Positions 20,305-29,695 of a DNA stretch of 39,338 nucleotides are shown here, one piece after another. The position numbers and the translations under genes are program-made. Source of the DNA: Prevotella sp. (GTDB lineage Bacteria > Bacteroidota > Bacteroidia > Bacteroidales > Bacteroidaceae); assembly GCA_017483805.1 (NCBI GenBank), contig JAFUUL010000155.1:1-39338 (forward strand), read 5' to 3'. The notes beneath the pieces were generated by a model. The model made no database searches. It worked only from the letters and a program-made list of their open reading frames with translations, and was not told where the DNA came from. The first letter of the stretch is position 1. Every line of letters starts with the position of its first letter.

Positions 20305-20431
20305 GCGGCGAAGCGGCGAATGCGGCGAAGCATTCCATAGAGATATTAAAAAATAAGAAAAGGCTCATTCAATATAAATATAAAAAATTAATAAGTCTAA
20401 GAAATGCTTCGCCGCTTCGCCGCTTCGCCGC
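20305..20431. repeat. Long inverted repeat with GCGGCGAA tandem arms
   Basis: The left arm (20305-20334) and right arm (20403-20431) are exact reverse complements except for one extra T at 20321. Each arm contains three consecutive GCGGCGAA-type units and ends GCATT. The 68-base loop is very AT-rich with no reading frame. As RNA it would form a 29-bp stem. It may be a non-autonomous element or a structural RNA; no transposase or target duplication is evident. Confidence 0.8.
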
Positions 20432-20516
20432 ATCTGCTAAAAATGCACATCAGAGGCAACAAAGACGGACGAAATGAACGAAAATTGCGCCCTATGCACA
20501 AATACATTGAAAAAGA

Positions 20517-20548
20517 TTTGGTGGTTTCAAATAAAAGTTGTAACTTTA
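20517..20548 (+). promoter_or_regulatory. Promoter of the arabinose operon
   Basis: TTTG (20517-20520), 20 bases, then TAACTTTA (20541-20548), one base off the -7 consensus. Transcription would start near 20555, giving a leader of about 50 AT-rich bases before the epimerase ATG. That leader contains ACTGTTTAATTTAATAACT, a weak dyad (GTT/AAC ends) that could be an AraR site, but I cannot verify this. Confidence 0.75.
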
Positions 20549-20604
20549 CACCCAAAATCGAAACAATAACTAAAACTGTTTAATTTAATAACTCAAAACA
20601 AACA

Positions 20605-21789
20605 ATGAAAGCATTAAAAGCATCTTTCTTTGGACTGAGTGCCATGCTGGCTCTCACGATGATGTCGTGCGACCCTCAGCAGACACAGCAACTGACGGCC
20701 TCGGGCCTGAACCCCGCCAAGTTTGACACCATCGTCGGCGGCGACACCGTGCGCCTCTACACGCTGAAGGGCGACAAGGGCATGGAGGTGTGCATCACCA
20801 ACTACGGCGGCCGAGTGGTCAGCCTGATGGTGCCCGACAAGAACGACTCGCTCGTAGACGTCGTGCTGGGCTTCGACAACATCGCCCAGTACATGGAGAA
20901 GACCACCGACTACGGCTCCAGCGTAGGCCGCTATGCCAACCGCATCAACCTGGGTAAGTTCACCCTGAACGACAGCACCTATCAGTTGAAGCAGAACGAC
21001 CGTCACCCCGGCGACCGCAACCACTGTCTGCACGGCGGCGGCGACACGGGATGGATGAACCAGGTCTACAAGGCTGAGCAGGTGGACGACCAGACCTTGA
21101 AGTTGACCATCACGGCCCAGGACGGCGAGAACGGATTCCCCGGCAACGTAGTGGCCACCACCACCTACAAGATAGTGGACGGCAACACGCTGGACATCAC
21201 CTGGGAGGCTACCACCGACCAGCCCACCATCATCAACCAGACCAACCACAACTACTACAACCTCTCCGGCAACTTCGAGGAGTTCGAAGGCGGCCTGCAG
21301 CAGATGCTGATGGTCAACGCCGACTCGTTCACCGTGGCTGACGACAGTTATATGCCCACCGGCGAGATTCGTGCCGTAGAGGGCACCACGATGGACTTGC
21401 GCCAGGAGCACGTCATCATCGAGGGCCTGGACCGCGAGTTCGACCAGGTGAAGAACGCCAACGGCGGCTACGACCACAACTGGTGTCTGAACACCAAGGG
21501 TGACGACACCCAAGTATGCGCCACGCTCTACAGCCCCCTGACCGGCATCTTCATGGAGATGTACACCAACGAGCCCGGCGTGCAGGTCTACACCGGCAAC
21601 TTCCAGGGCATAGGCGGCGAGGAGAACATCGTCCGCAAACTGGGCAAGCACTATCCTCAGTACATCTCGGTATGTCTGGAGAGCCAGAAGTATCCCGACA
21701 GCCCCAACCACCCCGAGTGGCCCAGCCCCGTGGTGACACCCGAGAAGCCCTACTACAGTCACGCAGCCTATAAATTCAGCACAAAATAA
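20605..21789 (+). CDS. galM: Aldose 1-epimerase (mutarotase), lipoprotein
   Basis: Interconverts alpha and beta anomers of aldoses. The N-terminus is a lipoprotein signal with lipobox LTMMSC (Cys22), so the enzyme is exported and membrane-anchored, unlike cytoplasmic GalM. Active-site sequences are visible: GRYANRINLGKF, HCLHGG, and NQTNHNYYNLSG with the catalytic His, plus NFQGIGGEEN near the C-terminal catalytic Glu. First gene of the arabinose operon, three bases before the MFS porter, so it likely presents the right anomer of arabinose or related sugars for uptake. Confidence 0.93.
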   Translation: MKALKASFFGLSAMLALTMMSCDPQQTQQLTASGLNPAKFDTIVGGDTVRLYTLKGDKGMEVCITNYGGRVVSLMVPDKNDSLVDVVLGFDNIAQYMEKTTDYGSSVGRYANRINLGKFTLNDSTYQLKQNDRHPGDRNHCLHGGGDTGWMNQVYKAEQVDDQTLKLTITAQDGENGFPGNVVATTTYKIVDGNTLDITWEATTDQPTIINQTNHNYYNLSGNFEEFEGGLQQMLMVNADSFTVADDSYMPTGEIRAVEGTTMDLRQEHVIIEGLDREFDQVKNANGGYDHNWCLNTKGDDTQVCATLYSPLTGIFMEMYTNEPGVQVYTGNFQGIGGEENIVRKLGKHYPQYISVCLESQKYPDSPNHPEWPSPVVTPEKPYYSHAAYKFSTK

Positions 21790-21792
21790 GCC

Positions 21793-23265
21793 ATGAGCAC
21801 AACAGACAAGGGTAGCAAGGGCTACCTCATAGGAATCGTGATGGTGGCCGTACTCGGAGGACTCCTCTTCGGCTACGACACCGCCGTTGTTAATGGTGCA
21901 GGACCTGGCTTCAAGGCTTTCTTTCTGGGAGCCGAGGACTTCAACTACACACTCGGTCTACATGGCCTGAGCATTTCGTCTGCACTCATCGGATGTATCA
22001 TCGGCTCAGCCCTCTCAGGTCTGCTTGCCACTCGTTTGGGACGAAAAAAGTCGCTGATTGTTGCTGGTATCTTGTTCTTCGTCTCTGCACTTGGATCTAT
22101 GTATCCGGAGTTCCTTTTCTTCGAATACGGCAAGCCGACAGCATCTCTCCTCATTGCATTCAACATCTACCGCATCATCGGTGGTATTGGCGTAGGAATG
22201 GCTTCTGCCATCTGCCCAATGTATATTGGCGAAGTGGCTCCCTCCAACATCCGAGGAATGCTCGTCAGTTGGAACCAGTTTGCCATTATCTTCGGTCAGT
22301 TAGTGGTATTCTTTGTCTGCTTCCTCATTATGACAGGTCACTCCGATGTGGCTTTCGTATCGACAGAAGATGCCCTCGACCCTACCAAGTCCCAAGATTC
22401 TTGGACTATTGCCACCAGTTGGCGCTACATGTTCGGCAGTGAGGCTATTCCTGCAGGTCTTTTTGCCCTGCTCATCTGCTTTGTTCCTGAGACGCCACGC
22501 TATCTCGTATCTATTGGCCAGGACAAGAAAGCATTGGGCATCCTAAGCCGCATCAACGGTTCCGGCAAGGCTCAGCAGATACTGGACGACATTAAGTCGA
22601 CCCTTACCGTCAAGACTGAGAAACTGATGACCTATGGATTCATCTGTATCTTCGTTGGAGTGATGTTGAGCGTATTCCAGCAGGCTGTAGGCATCAATGC
22701 CGTGCTTTACTATTCTAACGACATTTTCAAGTCGATAGGCATGGCTGACGCAAAGATGACGACCGTCATCATGGGTGTTGTCAACATACTATTTACGTTG
22801 TTGGCCATATTCACAGTAGAGAAACTTGGCCGCAAGCCCCTGCTCATCTGGGGATCTATCGGTATGGCCATCGGTGCATTGGGTGTTGCCCTCACTTTCG
22901 GACATGCTGGTTCGGAGATGATTACTGCCATCAGCCTGATGGTCTATTCTGCCTGCTTCATGTTCTCGTGGGGCCCCATCTGCTGGGTGCTCATCGCCGA
23001 GATATTCCCCAACACCATCCGTGGCGGTGCTGTAGCCATTGCTGTAGCCTTCCAGTGGATTTTCAACATGATTGTCTCGTCGTCATTCCCCACCATGTTC
23101 AACATGCACCTCAGCGAGGGCGACGACTTCGGCCACTGGTTCACCTACGGCCTCTACGGCATCATCTGTCTGCTGGCCGCCCTCTTCGTGTGGCGACTGG
23201 TGCCCGAGACGAAGGGCAAGACGCTGGAGGACATGACCGCCTTGTGGAAGAACAAGAACAAATAA
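21793..23265 (+). CDS. xylE: MFS sugar porter, XylE-like sugar:H+ symporter
   Basis: A 12-helix sugar porter of 490 residues. Signatures include GGLLFGYDTAVVNGA in helix 1, RLGRKKSL in loop 2-3, PETPRYLVSIG after helix 6, QQAVGINAVLYYSNDIF in helix 7 and the final VPETKGKTLE. These fit the XylE/GLUT family, with XylE (xylose:proton) the closest recognisable relative. Much of the gene (to about 22960) uses codons with less C/G at third positions than its neighbours, while the last 300 bases return to the local pattern. In an arabinose operon its substrate may be arabinose or xylose. Confidence 0.88.
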   Translation: MSTTDKGSKGYLIGIVMVAVLGGLLFGYDTAVVNGAGPGFKAFFLGAEDFNYTLGLHGLSISSALIGCIIGSALSGLLATRLGRKKSLIVAGILFFVSALGSMYPEFLFFEYGKPTASLLIAFNIYRIIGGIGVGMASAICPMYIGEVAPSNIRGMLVSWNQFAIIFGQLVVFFVCFLIMTGHSDVAFVSTEDALDPTKSQDSWTIATSWRYMFGSEAIPAGLFALLICFVPETPRYLVSIGQDKKALGILSRINGSGKAQQILDDIKSTLTVKTEKLMTYGFICIFVGVMLSVFQQAVGINAVLYYSNDIFKSIGMADAKMTTVIMGVVNILFTLLAIFTVEKLGRKPLLIWGSIGMAIGALGVALTFGHAGSEMITAISLMVYSACFMFSWGPICWVLIAEIFPNTIRGGAVAIAVAFQWIFNMIVSSSFPTMFNMHLSEGDDFGHWFTYGLYGIICLLAALFVWRLVPETKGKTLEDMTALWKNKNK

Positions 23266-23289
23266 CATAAATATCAATAAAAAACGACA

Positions 23290-25074
23290 ATGAATTGGAA
23301 TTCAACTGAATTTATCTGGCTCGACTGGCTCGTTTTAGGAGTTGGCGTGCTGGGTGTGGTGGCAGCCGTGTGGTATGCCATCTGGAAAGACAAGAAAGCG
23401 CAGAAAGGCGCTGACTCTTCTGCTTACCTCTTCGGTAAGGGAGAGCCCTGGTATGTCATCGGTATGGCTATCTTTGCCGCCAACATTGGTTCAGAGCACC
23501 TTGTCGGCTTGGCTGGTACAGGTGCCAAGAGTGGTGTGGGCATGGCCCACTGGGAGATGCAGGGCTGGATGATCCTGATCCTCGGCTGGCTGTTCGTACC
23601 CTTCTATCAACTGATGATTAACAAGATGGGTAAGATTATCACCATGCCCGACTTCCTGAAGTTCCGCTACACCAAGGCTACCGGCTCTTGGCTGAGTATC
23701 ATTACCCTGGTGGCTTATATCCTGACCAAGGTGAGCGTAACGGCCCTGACGGGTGGCATCTTCTTCAAGTACCTCTGGGGACTGGATTTCTGGTATGGTG
23801 CCATCGGTCTGATTCTCATCACCGCCGTGTTCACCGTCTTTGGTGGTATGAAGGGTGTGATGACGCTGTCAACCATCCAGACACCTATTCTTATTATAGG
23901 CTCGTTCCTCGTTCTGTTCCTCGGACTGGCAGCCCTGGGCGGTGGCAACATTGCCGAAGGCTGGACCAGCATGATGGACTACTGCGGTAAGTTGAACAAC
24001 GGCTACGGTACCACTCATATGTTCCACTGGGAGGAAGGCGACTCGATGTTTGCCGAATACCCAGGCTTCGTGGTGTTTATCGGAGCCTCTATCATCGGAT
24101 TCTGGTACTGGTGTACCGACCAGCACATCGTCCAGCGTGTACTCGGACAGGTGCCTGGCGAGAGCAATGCCGAGGTGATGAAGCGCGCTCGTCGTGGCAC
24201 TATCGCTGCAGGTTTCTTCAAAGTGCTCCCCTGCTTCATGTTCCTGATTCCTGGTATGATTGCCGCTGCTCTGGCAGAGAAGGGTGCTTTTACCCTTGGC
24301 GAGACCGATGCAGCCTTCGCTATTATGGTACAACAGGTACTGCCAGCAGGCGTAAAGGGTATCGTGACGATCGGCTTCATCTGCGCCCTCGTAGCATCGC
24401 TCGCAGCATTCTTCAACTCATGCGCTACACTGTTCACCGAGGACTTTTACAAGCCTCTGAAGAAGGGTATGAGCGAGGCTCACTACGTGCTCGTTGGTCG
24501 TGTTGCTACTGTGGTAGTGGTTATCCTCGGCTTCGCATGGTTACCTATCATGATGGGTATGGACACACTGTACAACTACTTGCAGGGCATCCAGTCGCTG
24601 CTGGCTCCCGCTATGGTGGTGGTATTCGCTTGTGGTATCCTGAGTAAGAAGGTGACTCCTAAGGCTGGTGAGTGGACCATGATCGTAGGCTTCCTTATCG
24701 GTATGGTGCGTTTGGTGACCAACGTCATTACTGACACTGGCCGATTCATAACAGATTCACAGGCAGCAGCAAAGACCGCCCTCGGAGAGGTTGTAGATCC
24801 AAGCACTATTATGCATGGTGCCTTCTGGGAGTACACCGCTTGGTTCTGGCAGACAAACTGGCTCGTGTTCGAGTGCTGGCTGCTGGTATTCCTGCTGGTG
24901 TTCATCTACGCCGTCTCCATGTTTACCACTGCTCCCACCAAGGAGCAGATTGACGCCATCACCTTCACCAAGGACTTCAAGGCATCTATCAAGGAGAGTT
25001 GGGGCGCATTCGATATCATCGGCACACTGGTGGTTATCGGTCTCTGCGCTTGCTTCTATGCATATTTCTGGTAA
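23290..25074 (+). CDS. Sodium:solute symporter, SGLT-type sugar transporter
   Basis: A 594-residue polytopic protein of the SSS family, about 14 helices. Family features include FAANIGSEHLVGLAGTGAKSG, the MPDFLKFRYTKATGSWL segment, VFGGMKGVMTLSTIQTP and FWYWCTDQHIVQRVLG, typical of SGLT-like sugar symporters. In Bacteroides thetaiotaomicron a sugar symporter of this kind sits next to araR, so L-arabinose is the likely substrate. It is 24 bases after the MFS gene and four bases before araR. Confidence 0.9.
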   Translation: MNWNSTEFIWLDWLVLGVGVLGVVAAVWYAIWKDKKAQKGADSSAYLFGKGEPWYVIGMAIFAANIGSEHLVGLAGTGAKSGVGMAHWEMQGWMILILGWLFVPFYQLMINKMGKIITMPDFLKFRYTKATGSWLSIITLVAYILTKVSVTALTGGIFFKYLWGLDFWYGAIGLILITAVFTVFGGMKGVMTLSTIQTPILIIGSFLVLFLGLAALGGGNIAEGWTSMMDYCGKLNNGYGTTHMFHWEEGDSMFAEYPGFVVFIGASIIGFWYWCTDQHIVQRVLGQVPGESNAEVMKRARRGTIAAGFFKVLPCFMFLIPGMIAAALAEKGAFTLGETDAAFAIMVQQVLPAGVKGIVTIGFICALVASLAAFFNSCATLFTEDFYKPLKKGMSEAHYVLVGRVATVVVVILGFAWLPIMMGMDTLYNYLQGIQSLLAPAMVVVFACGILSKKVTPKAGEWTMIVGFLIGMVRLVTNVITDTGRFITDSQAAAKTALGEVVDPSTIMHGAFWEYTAWFWQTNWLVFECWLLVFLLVFIYAVSMFTTAPTKEQIDAITFTKDFKASIKESWGAFDIIGTLVVIGLCACFYAYFW

Positions 25075-25078
25075 GAAG

Positions 25079-25753
25079 ATGACTTATTATAAAGAACATA
25101 CACAATTCTGGGTGTCGGTGGACGTCATCATCTTCGGATTCGACGAGTCGAAACTGAAGGTGCTCATCGGCCGACGCCAGATGGATCCCGGTCGCGGAGA
25201 GTGGAGCCTCTACGGAGGCTTCGTCTCCGCGAGCGAGAGCATCGACGAGGCCGCCGAGCACACGCTGCAGAAACTCACCGGACTGAGCAACCTCTACATG
25301 CGCCAGGTGGGAGCCTTCGGCGCCGTAGACCGCGACCCGGGTGAGCGCGTCATCTCTGTCGCCTACTATGCCCTCATCAACGTGAAGGACTACGACGAGA
25401 AGCAGCGCGAGAAGTACGGTCTGGAGTGGGTGGACATCAACCAGATACCCACACTCTACTCCGACCACAACCTGATGGTGGAGCAGGCCCTGAAGAAGAT
25501 GCGCCAGAAGATCAAGACGGAGCCCATCAGTTTCCGGCTGCTGCCCAGCCTCTTCACGCTCACGCAGTTGCAGCGTCTTTACGAGGCCGTCATCGGCGAG
25601 GAGGTGGACAAGCGCAACTTCCGCAAGCGCATCAAGGAGATGGACTTCATCGAGAAGACCAACCTCATCGACAAGAAGTCGTCGAAGCGCGGAGCCGCTC
25701 TCTACCGCTTTAATAATAAGGTATACAACGAAGACCCTAACTTTAAACTTTAA
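25079..25753 (+). CDS. araR: AraR, NUDIX-type arabinose regulator
   Basis: A 224-residue NrtR-family regulator: a NUDIX-like domain (about 1-140) and a C-terminal winged helix (about 150-215, with FTLTQLQRLYEAV and FRKRIKEMDFIEKT). The NUDIX box is degenerate: GGFVSASESIDEAAEHTLQKLTGL lacks the REUXEE acidic cluster, so it should bind a ligand rather than hydrolyse nucleotides. This architecture matches BtAraR, the arabinose-responsive repressor of B. thetaiotaomicron. I start at ATG 25079, four bases after the symporter stop; upstream in-frame sequence is the symporter read out of frame. It is part of the operon it probably controls. Confidence 0.9.
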   Translation: MTYYKEHTQFWVSVDVIIFGFDESKLKVLIGRRQMDPGRGEWSLYGGFVSASESIDEAAEHTLQKLTGLSNLYMRQVGAFGAVDRDPGERVISVAYYALINVKDYDEKQREKYGLEWVDINQIPTLYSDHNLMVEQALKKMRQKIKTEPISFRLLPSLFTLTQLQRLYEAVIGEEVDKRNFRKRIKEMDFIEKTNLIDKKSSKRGAALYRFNNKVYNEDPNFKL

Positions 25754-25759
25754 AATACT

Positions 25760-26470
25760 ATGTTAGAAGAACTGAAACAGAAAGTATTCAAGGCCAACCT
25801 CGACCTGGTGAAGCAGGGACTGGTCATCTTCACCTGGGGCAACGTCTCAGGCATCGACCGCGAGAAGGGCCTTGTGGTGATCAAGCCCTCGGGCGTCAGT
25901 TATGACGACATGAAGGCCGAGGACATGGTGGTGGTCGACCTGGAGACAGGCAAGGTCGTAGAAGGCGACCTGAACCCCTCGAGCGACACGCCCACACACC
26001 TGGTGCTCTACAAGGCCTTCCCCAACATTCAGGGCGTGGTGCACACCCACTCCACCTATGCCACCGCCTTCGCACAGGCCGGCCGCGACATTCCCAACAT
26101 CGGCACCACCCATGCCGACTATTTCTACAAGGACATCCCCTGCACGCGCGACATGACGAAGGAGGAAGTGGAAGGACAGTACGAACTGGAGACGGGCAAC
26201 GTCATCGTGGACGAGATCCTGAACCGACGCAAGATCAACCCCGACCACACGCCTGCCGTGCTGGTGAAGAACCACGGTCCGTTCTCATGGGGCACCTCTC
26301 CCGACAATGCCGTCTACAACGCCAAGGTGATGGAGCAGTGTGCCAAGATGGCCTTCGTGTCGTTCTCGGTCAACCCGAACACGACCATGAACCCGCTGCT
26401 CGTGGAGAAGCACTACAACCGCAAGCACGGCCCCAATGCCTACTACGGTCAGAAAGGACAAAAACATTAA
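25760..26470 (+). CDS. araD: L-ribulose-5-phosphate 4-epimerase
   Basis: Converts L-ribulose-5-phosphate to D-xylulose-5-phosphate. It is a class II aldolase-fold metalloenzyme: TWGNVSGID near the N-terminus, [24 protein letters not shown], then zinc His residues in [13 protein letters not shown] and the distal His in [12 protein letters not shown]. Length 236 is typical. It begins six bases after araR and 29 bases before araA. Confidence 0.96.
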   Translation: MLEELKQKVFKANLDLVKQGLVIFTWGNVSGIDREKGLVVIKPSGVSYDDMKAEDMVVVDLETGKVVEGDLNPSSDTPTHLVLYKAFPNIQGVVHTHSTYATAFAQAGRDIPNIGTTHADYFYKDIPCTRDMTKEEVEGQYELETGNVIVDEILNRRKINPDHTPAVLVKNHGPFSWGTSPDNAVYNAKVMEQCAKMAFVSFSVNPNTTMNPLLVEKHYNRKHGPNAYYGQKGQKH

Positions 26471-26499
26471 TATTATCAATAACTAAAAACAATACAACA

Positions 26500-28041
26500 A
26501 TGGCAAAAGCATTTGAGAATTTAGAAGTTTGGTGGGTGACTGGTGCACAGTTGCTCTATGGTGGTGACGCAGTCGTAGCAGTGGACGGTCACTCGAAGGA
26601 GATGGTGGAAGGCCTGAACAATAGCGGCATCATCCCCATCAAGATTGTATATAAAGGCACAGCCAACAGCAGCAAGGAAGTGGAGGCCGTGATGAAGGCC
26701 GCCAACAACGACGACAAGTGCGTGGGCATCATCACCTGGATGCACACCTTCTCGCCCGCCAAGATGTGGATCAAGGGTCTGCAGGACCTGCAGAAGCCCC
26801 TACTCCACTTCCACACCCAGTATAACGCCGAGATTCCCTGGGAGACGATGGACATGGACTTCATGAACCTGAACCAGAGCGCCCACGGCGACATTGAGTT
26901 CGGACACATCTGCACCCGTATGCGCGTGCCTCGCAAGGTGGTCTGCGGCTACTGGAAGGACGAGGCTGCTCAGAAGCAGATTGCCGTTTGGGCCCGCGTG
27001 GCTGCCGGCGTGGCTGATGCCAAGAACGTGCGCTGCCTGATGTTCGGCATGAACATGAACAACGTGGCCGTGACCGACGGCGACCGTGTGGAGTTCGAGC
27101 AGCGTCTGGGCTACCACGTGGACTACTATCCCGTCAGCAGCCTGATGGAGTACTTCAAGAAGGTGACCGACAAGGAGGCCGACGAACTGGTGGAGGAGTA
27201 CAAGAAACTCTACACCATCAAGATCGACGAGAGCGGCGAGGAGGTCTACTGGCAGAAGGTGAAGAACGCCGCCAAGGCCGAGATTGCCCTGCGCCGTGTG
27301 CTGAAGGACGAGGGCGCTACCGCCTTCACCACCAACTTCGACGACCTGGGCGATGCCGACATCGACGCTCCCGACTTCTGCGGGTTCGACCAGATTCCCG
27401 GTCTGGCTTCGCAGCGCCTGATGGAAGAAGGCATCGGTTTCGGTGCCGAGGGCGACTGGAAGACCGCCTGCCTCTACCGCACGCTGTGGGTCATCTCGCA
27501 GGGTCTGCCCACCGGCTGCTCGTTCCTCGAGGACTACACGCTCAACTTTGCCGGCGACCGCTCGTCGTGCCTGCAGAGCCATATGCTGGAGGTCTGCCCG
27601 CTCATCGCCGTCGACAAACCCAAACTGGAGGTTCACTTCCTGGGCATCGGCATCCGCAAGCAGCAGACTGCCCGCCTGGTGTTCACCTCTAAGGTGGGCC
27701 GTGGCATCAAGGCTACCGTCGTAGACCTGGGCAACCGTTTCCGTCTGATCTCGCAGGAGGTGGAGTGCATTGAGCCGAAGCCCATGCCCAACCTGCCCGT
27801 GGCCAGCGCCCTCTGGGTGCCCCAGCCCACGTTCGAGATCGGTGCCGGCGCATGGATTCTGGCCGGTGGCACGCACCACAGCGCCTTCTCCTACGACATC
27901 ACCGAGGACTACTGGGAGGACTTCGCCGAGATGACCGGCATCGAGTATGTCCGCATCAACAAGGACACCAAGACTGCCGAGTTCAAGCAGCAACTCCAGA
28001 ACAACGAAATGTACTATATGCTCTCTAAAGCCCTGAGATAA
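26500..28041 (+). CDS. araA: L-arabinose isomerase
   Basis: Isomerises L-arabinose to L-ribulose with Mn2+. The start is the ATG of [21 protein letters not shown]; the frame is open further upstream but that is araD out of frame. The catalytic and metal residues lie in [35 protein letters not shown] and [11 protein letters not shown]. At 513 residues it is normal length. The two Glu and two His ligands expected in the family are all in place. Confidence 0.97.
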   Translation: MAKAFENLEVWWVTGAQLLYGGDAVVAVDGHSKEMVEGLNNSGIIPIKIVYKGTANSSKEVEAVMKAANNDDKCVGIITWMHTFSPAKMWIKGLQDLQKPLLHFHTQYNAEIPWETMDMDFMNLNQSAHGDIEFGHICTRMRVPRKVVCGYWKDEAAQKQIAVWARVAAGVADAKNVRCLMFGMNMNNVAVTDGDRVEFEQRLGYHVDYYPVSSLMEYFKKVTDKEADELVEEYKKLYTIKIDESGEEVYWQKVKNAAKAEIALRRVLKDEGATAFTTNFDDLGDADIDAPDFCGFDQIPGLASQRLMEEGIGFGAEGDWKTACLYRTLWVISQGLPTGCSFLEDYTLNFAGDRSSCLQSHMLEVCPLIAVDKPKLEVHFLGIGIRKQQTARLVFTSKVGRGIKATVVDLGNRFRLISQEVECIEPKPMPNLPVASALWVPQPTFEIGAGAWILAGGTHHSAFSYDITEDYWEDFAEMTGIEYVRINKDTKTAEFKQQLQNNEMYYMLSKALR

Positions 28042-28042
28042 T

Positions 28043-29635
28043 ATGACAGCAAAACAGACAATCGAAGCAGGTAAAGCCATTCTCGGTATCGAGTTTGGCT
28101 CTACCCGCATCAAGGCCGTTCTCATCGACGAGAACAATAAGCCCATCGCACAGGGCTCGCACGAGTGGGAGAACCAACTGGTAGACGGACTGTGGACCTA
28201 CTCCACCGAGGCCATCTGGTATGGCCTGCAGGACTGCTACGCCGACCTGCGCAAGGACGTGCGCCGTCAGTACGACTGCGAGATTGAGACCCTGGCCGCC
28301 ATCGGCTTCTCGGCCATGATGCACGGCTACATGGCCTTCGACGAGCAGCAGCAGATTCTGGTGCCCTTCCGTACGTGGCGCAACACCAACACGGGCAAGG
28401 CTGCCGCCGAACTCTCCAGCCTGTTCAACTACAACATCCCCCTGCGCTGGAGCATCAGCCACCTCTACGAGGCCATCCTCGACAACGAGGAGCACGTGCC
28501 CAGCATCAAGTACCTCACCACGCTGGCAGGCTACGTGCACTGGCAGGTGACGGGCCAGTTTGTGCTCGGCGTAGGCGATGCCTCCGGCATGATTCCCGTT
28601 GACCCCGCCACGAAGACCTACGACGCAGAGATGGTCCAGAAGTTTGACGAGATCCTCGCAGCGAAGAACCTGCCCTACAAGTTGCTCGACATCCTGCCCA
28701 AGTCGCTCAATGCTGGCGAGAACGCAGGCTTCCTCACACCCGAGGGTGCCCAGCGTCTCGACGTCAGCGGCCATCTGAAGGCAGGCATCCCCGTCTGTCC
28801 ACCCGAAGGCGATGCAGGCACGGGCATGGTGGCTACCAATGCCGTCAAGCAGCGCACAGGCAACGTCTCGGCAGGCACCTCGTCGTTCTCGATGATTGTG
28901 CTGGAAAAGCCGCTCAGCAAGCCCTACGAGATGATCGACATGGTGACCACGCCCGACGGCTCGCTCGTGGCTATGGTCCACTGCAACAACTGCACCAGCG
29001 ACATCAACGCCTGGGTGGGCCTCTTCAAGGAGTACCAGCAGTTGCTCGGCGTGCCCGTCGACATGAACGAGGTCTACGGCAAACTCTTCAACAAGGCCCT
29101 CGAGGGCGATGCCGACTGTGGCGGCCTGATGGCCTACAACTATGTCTCTGGCGAACCTGTCACGGGCCTGAGCGACGGCCGTCCCCTCTTCGTGCGCTCG
29201 GCTAACGACAAGTTCTCGCTGGCTAACTTTATGCGCGCCCATCTGTATGGTGCCATCGGTGTGCTCAAGTTGGGCAACGACATCCTGCTGAAGGAAGAGA
29301 ACGTGAAGGTGGACCGCATCACCGGCCACGGTGGCTACTTCAAGACCAAGGGCGTGGGTCAGCGTATGCTGGCCGCTGCGCTCAACTCGCCCATCTCCGT
29401 CATGGAGACTGCCGGCGAAGGCGGCGCATGGGGCATCGCCCTGCTGGCCGGCTACGTGGTCAACAATCCTAACCGCCTCTCGCTGGCCGACTATCTGGAG
29501 ACAGTGGTCTTCGCCGGCAACACGGGCGTCTCGATTGCTCCCACCGCCGAGGATGTGGAGGGCTTCAACCGCTACATCGAGAACTACAAGCAGGGCCTCG
29601 CCATCGAGCAGGCTGCCGTGGACAACAAAAAGTAG
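28043..29635 (+). CDS. araB: FGGY-family L-ribulokinase (Bacteroidetes AraB)
   Basis: A 530-residue FGGY carbohydrate kinase. Motifs: [17 protein letters not shown] for ATP phosphate binding, [13 protein letters not shown], and [15 protein letters not shown] and [19 protein letters not shown] in the C-terminal half. It differs from enterobacterial AraB and looks closer to xylulokinase-like FGGY kinases, as in Bacteroides, but its place directly after araA (one base gap) and with araD argues that it phosphorylates L-ribulose. Xylulose kinase activity is an alternative. Confidence 0.86.
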   Translation: MTAKQTIEAGKAILGIEFGSTRIKAVLIDENNKPIAQGSHEWENQLVDGLWTYSTEAIWYGLQDCYADLRKDVRRQYDCEIETLAAIGFSAMMHGYMAFDEQQQILVPFRTWRNTNTGKAAAELSSLFNYNIPLRWSISHLYEAILDNEEHVPSIKYLTTLAGYVHWQVTGQFVLGVGDASGMIPVDPATKTYDAEMVQKFDEILAAKNLPYKLLDILPKSLNAGENAGFLTPEGAQRLDVSGHLKAGIPVCPPEGDAGTGMVATNAVKQRTGNVSAGTSSFSMIVLEKPLSKPYEMIDMVTTPDGSLVAMVHCNNCTSDINAWVGLFKEYQQLLGVPVDMNEVYGKLFNKALEGDADCGGLMAYNYVSGEPVTGLSDGRPLFVRSANDKFSLANFMRAHLYGAIGVLKLGNDILLKEENVKVDRITGHGGYFKTKGVGQRMLAAALNSPISVMETAGEGGAWGIALLAGYVVNNPNRLSLADYLETVVFAGNTGVSIAPTAEDVEGFNRYIENYKQGLAIEQAAVDNKK

Positions 29636-29695
29636 TTTTGGGGAAACAGGTCTTAAAACGTATTATATATAAAGGTGATATAAATCATTATCTAT

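Noticed and set aside
20175-20477. Protein with repeats of FGRSKP/LDEANPE over the palindromic array
   Set aside because: A 22-base period changes frame each unit, so the repeat is not under coding constraint; the array is better read as DNA or RNA symmetry.
24815-25078. Upstream extension of AraR
   Set aside because: This sequence is the symporter gene out of frame; family alignment begins at MTYYKEHTQF.
26287-26499. Upstream extension of AraA
   Set aside because: It is araD out of frame; the isomerase starts at [12 protein letters not shown].
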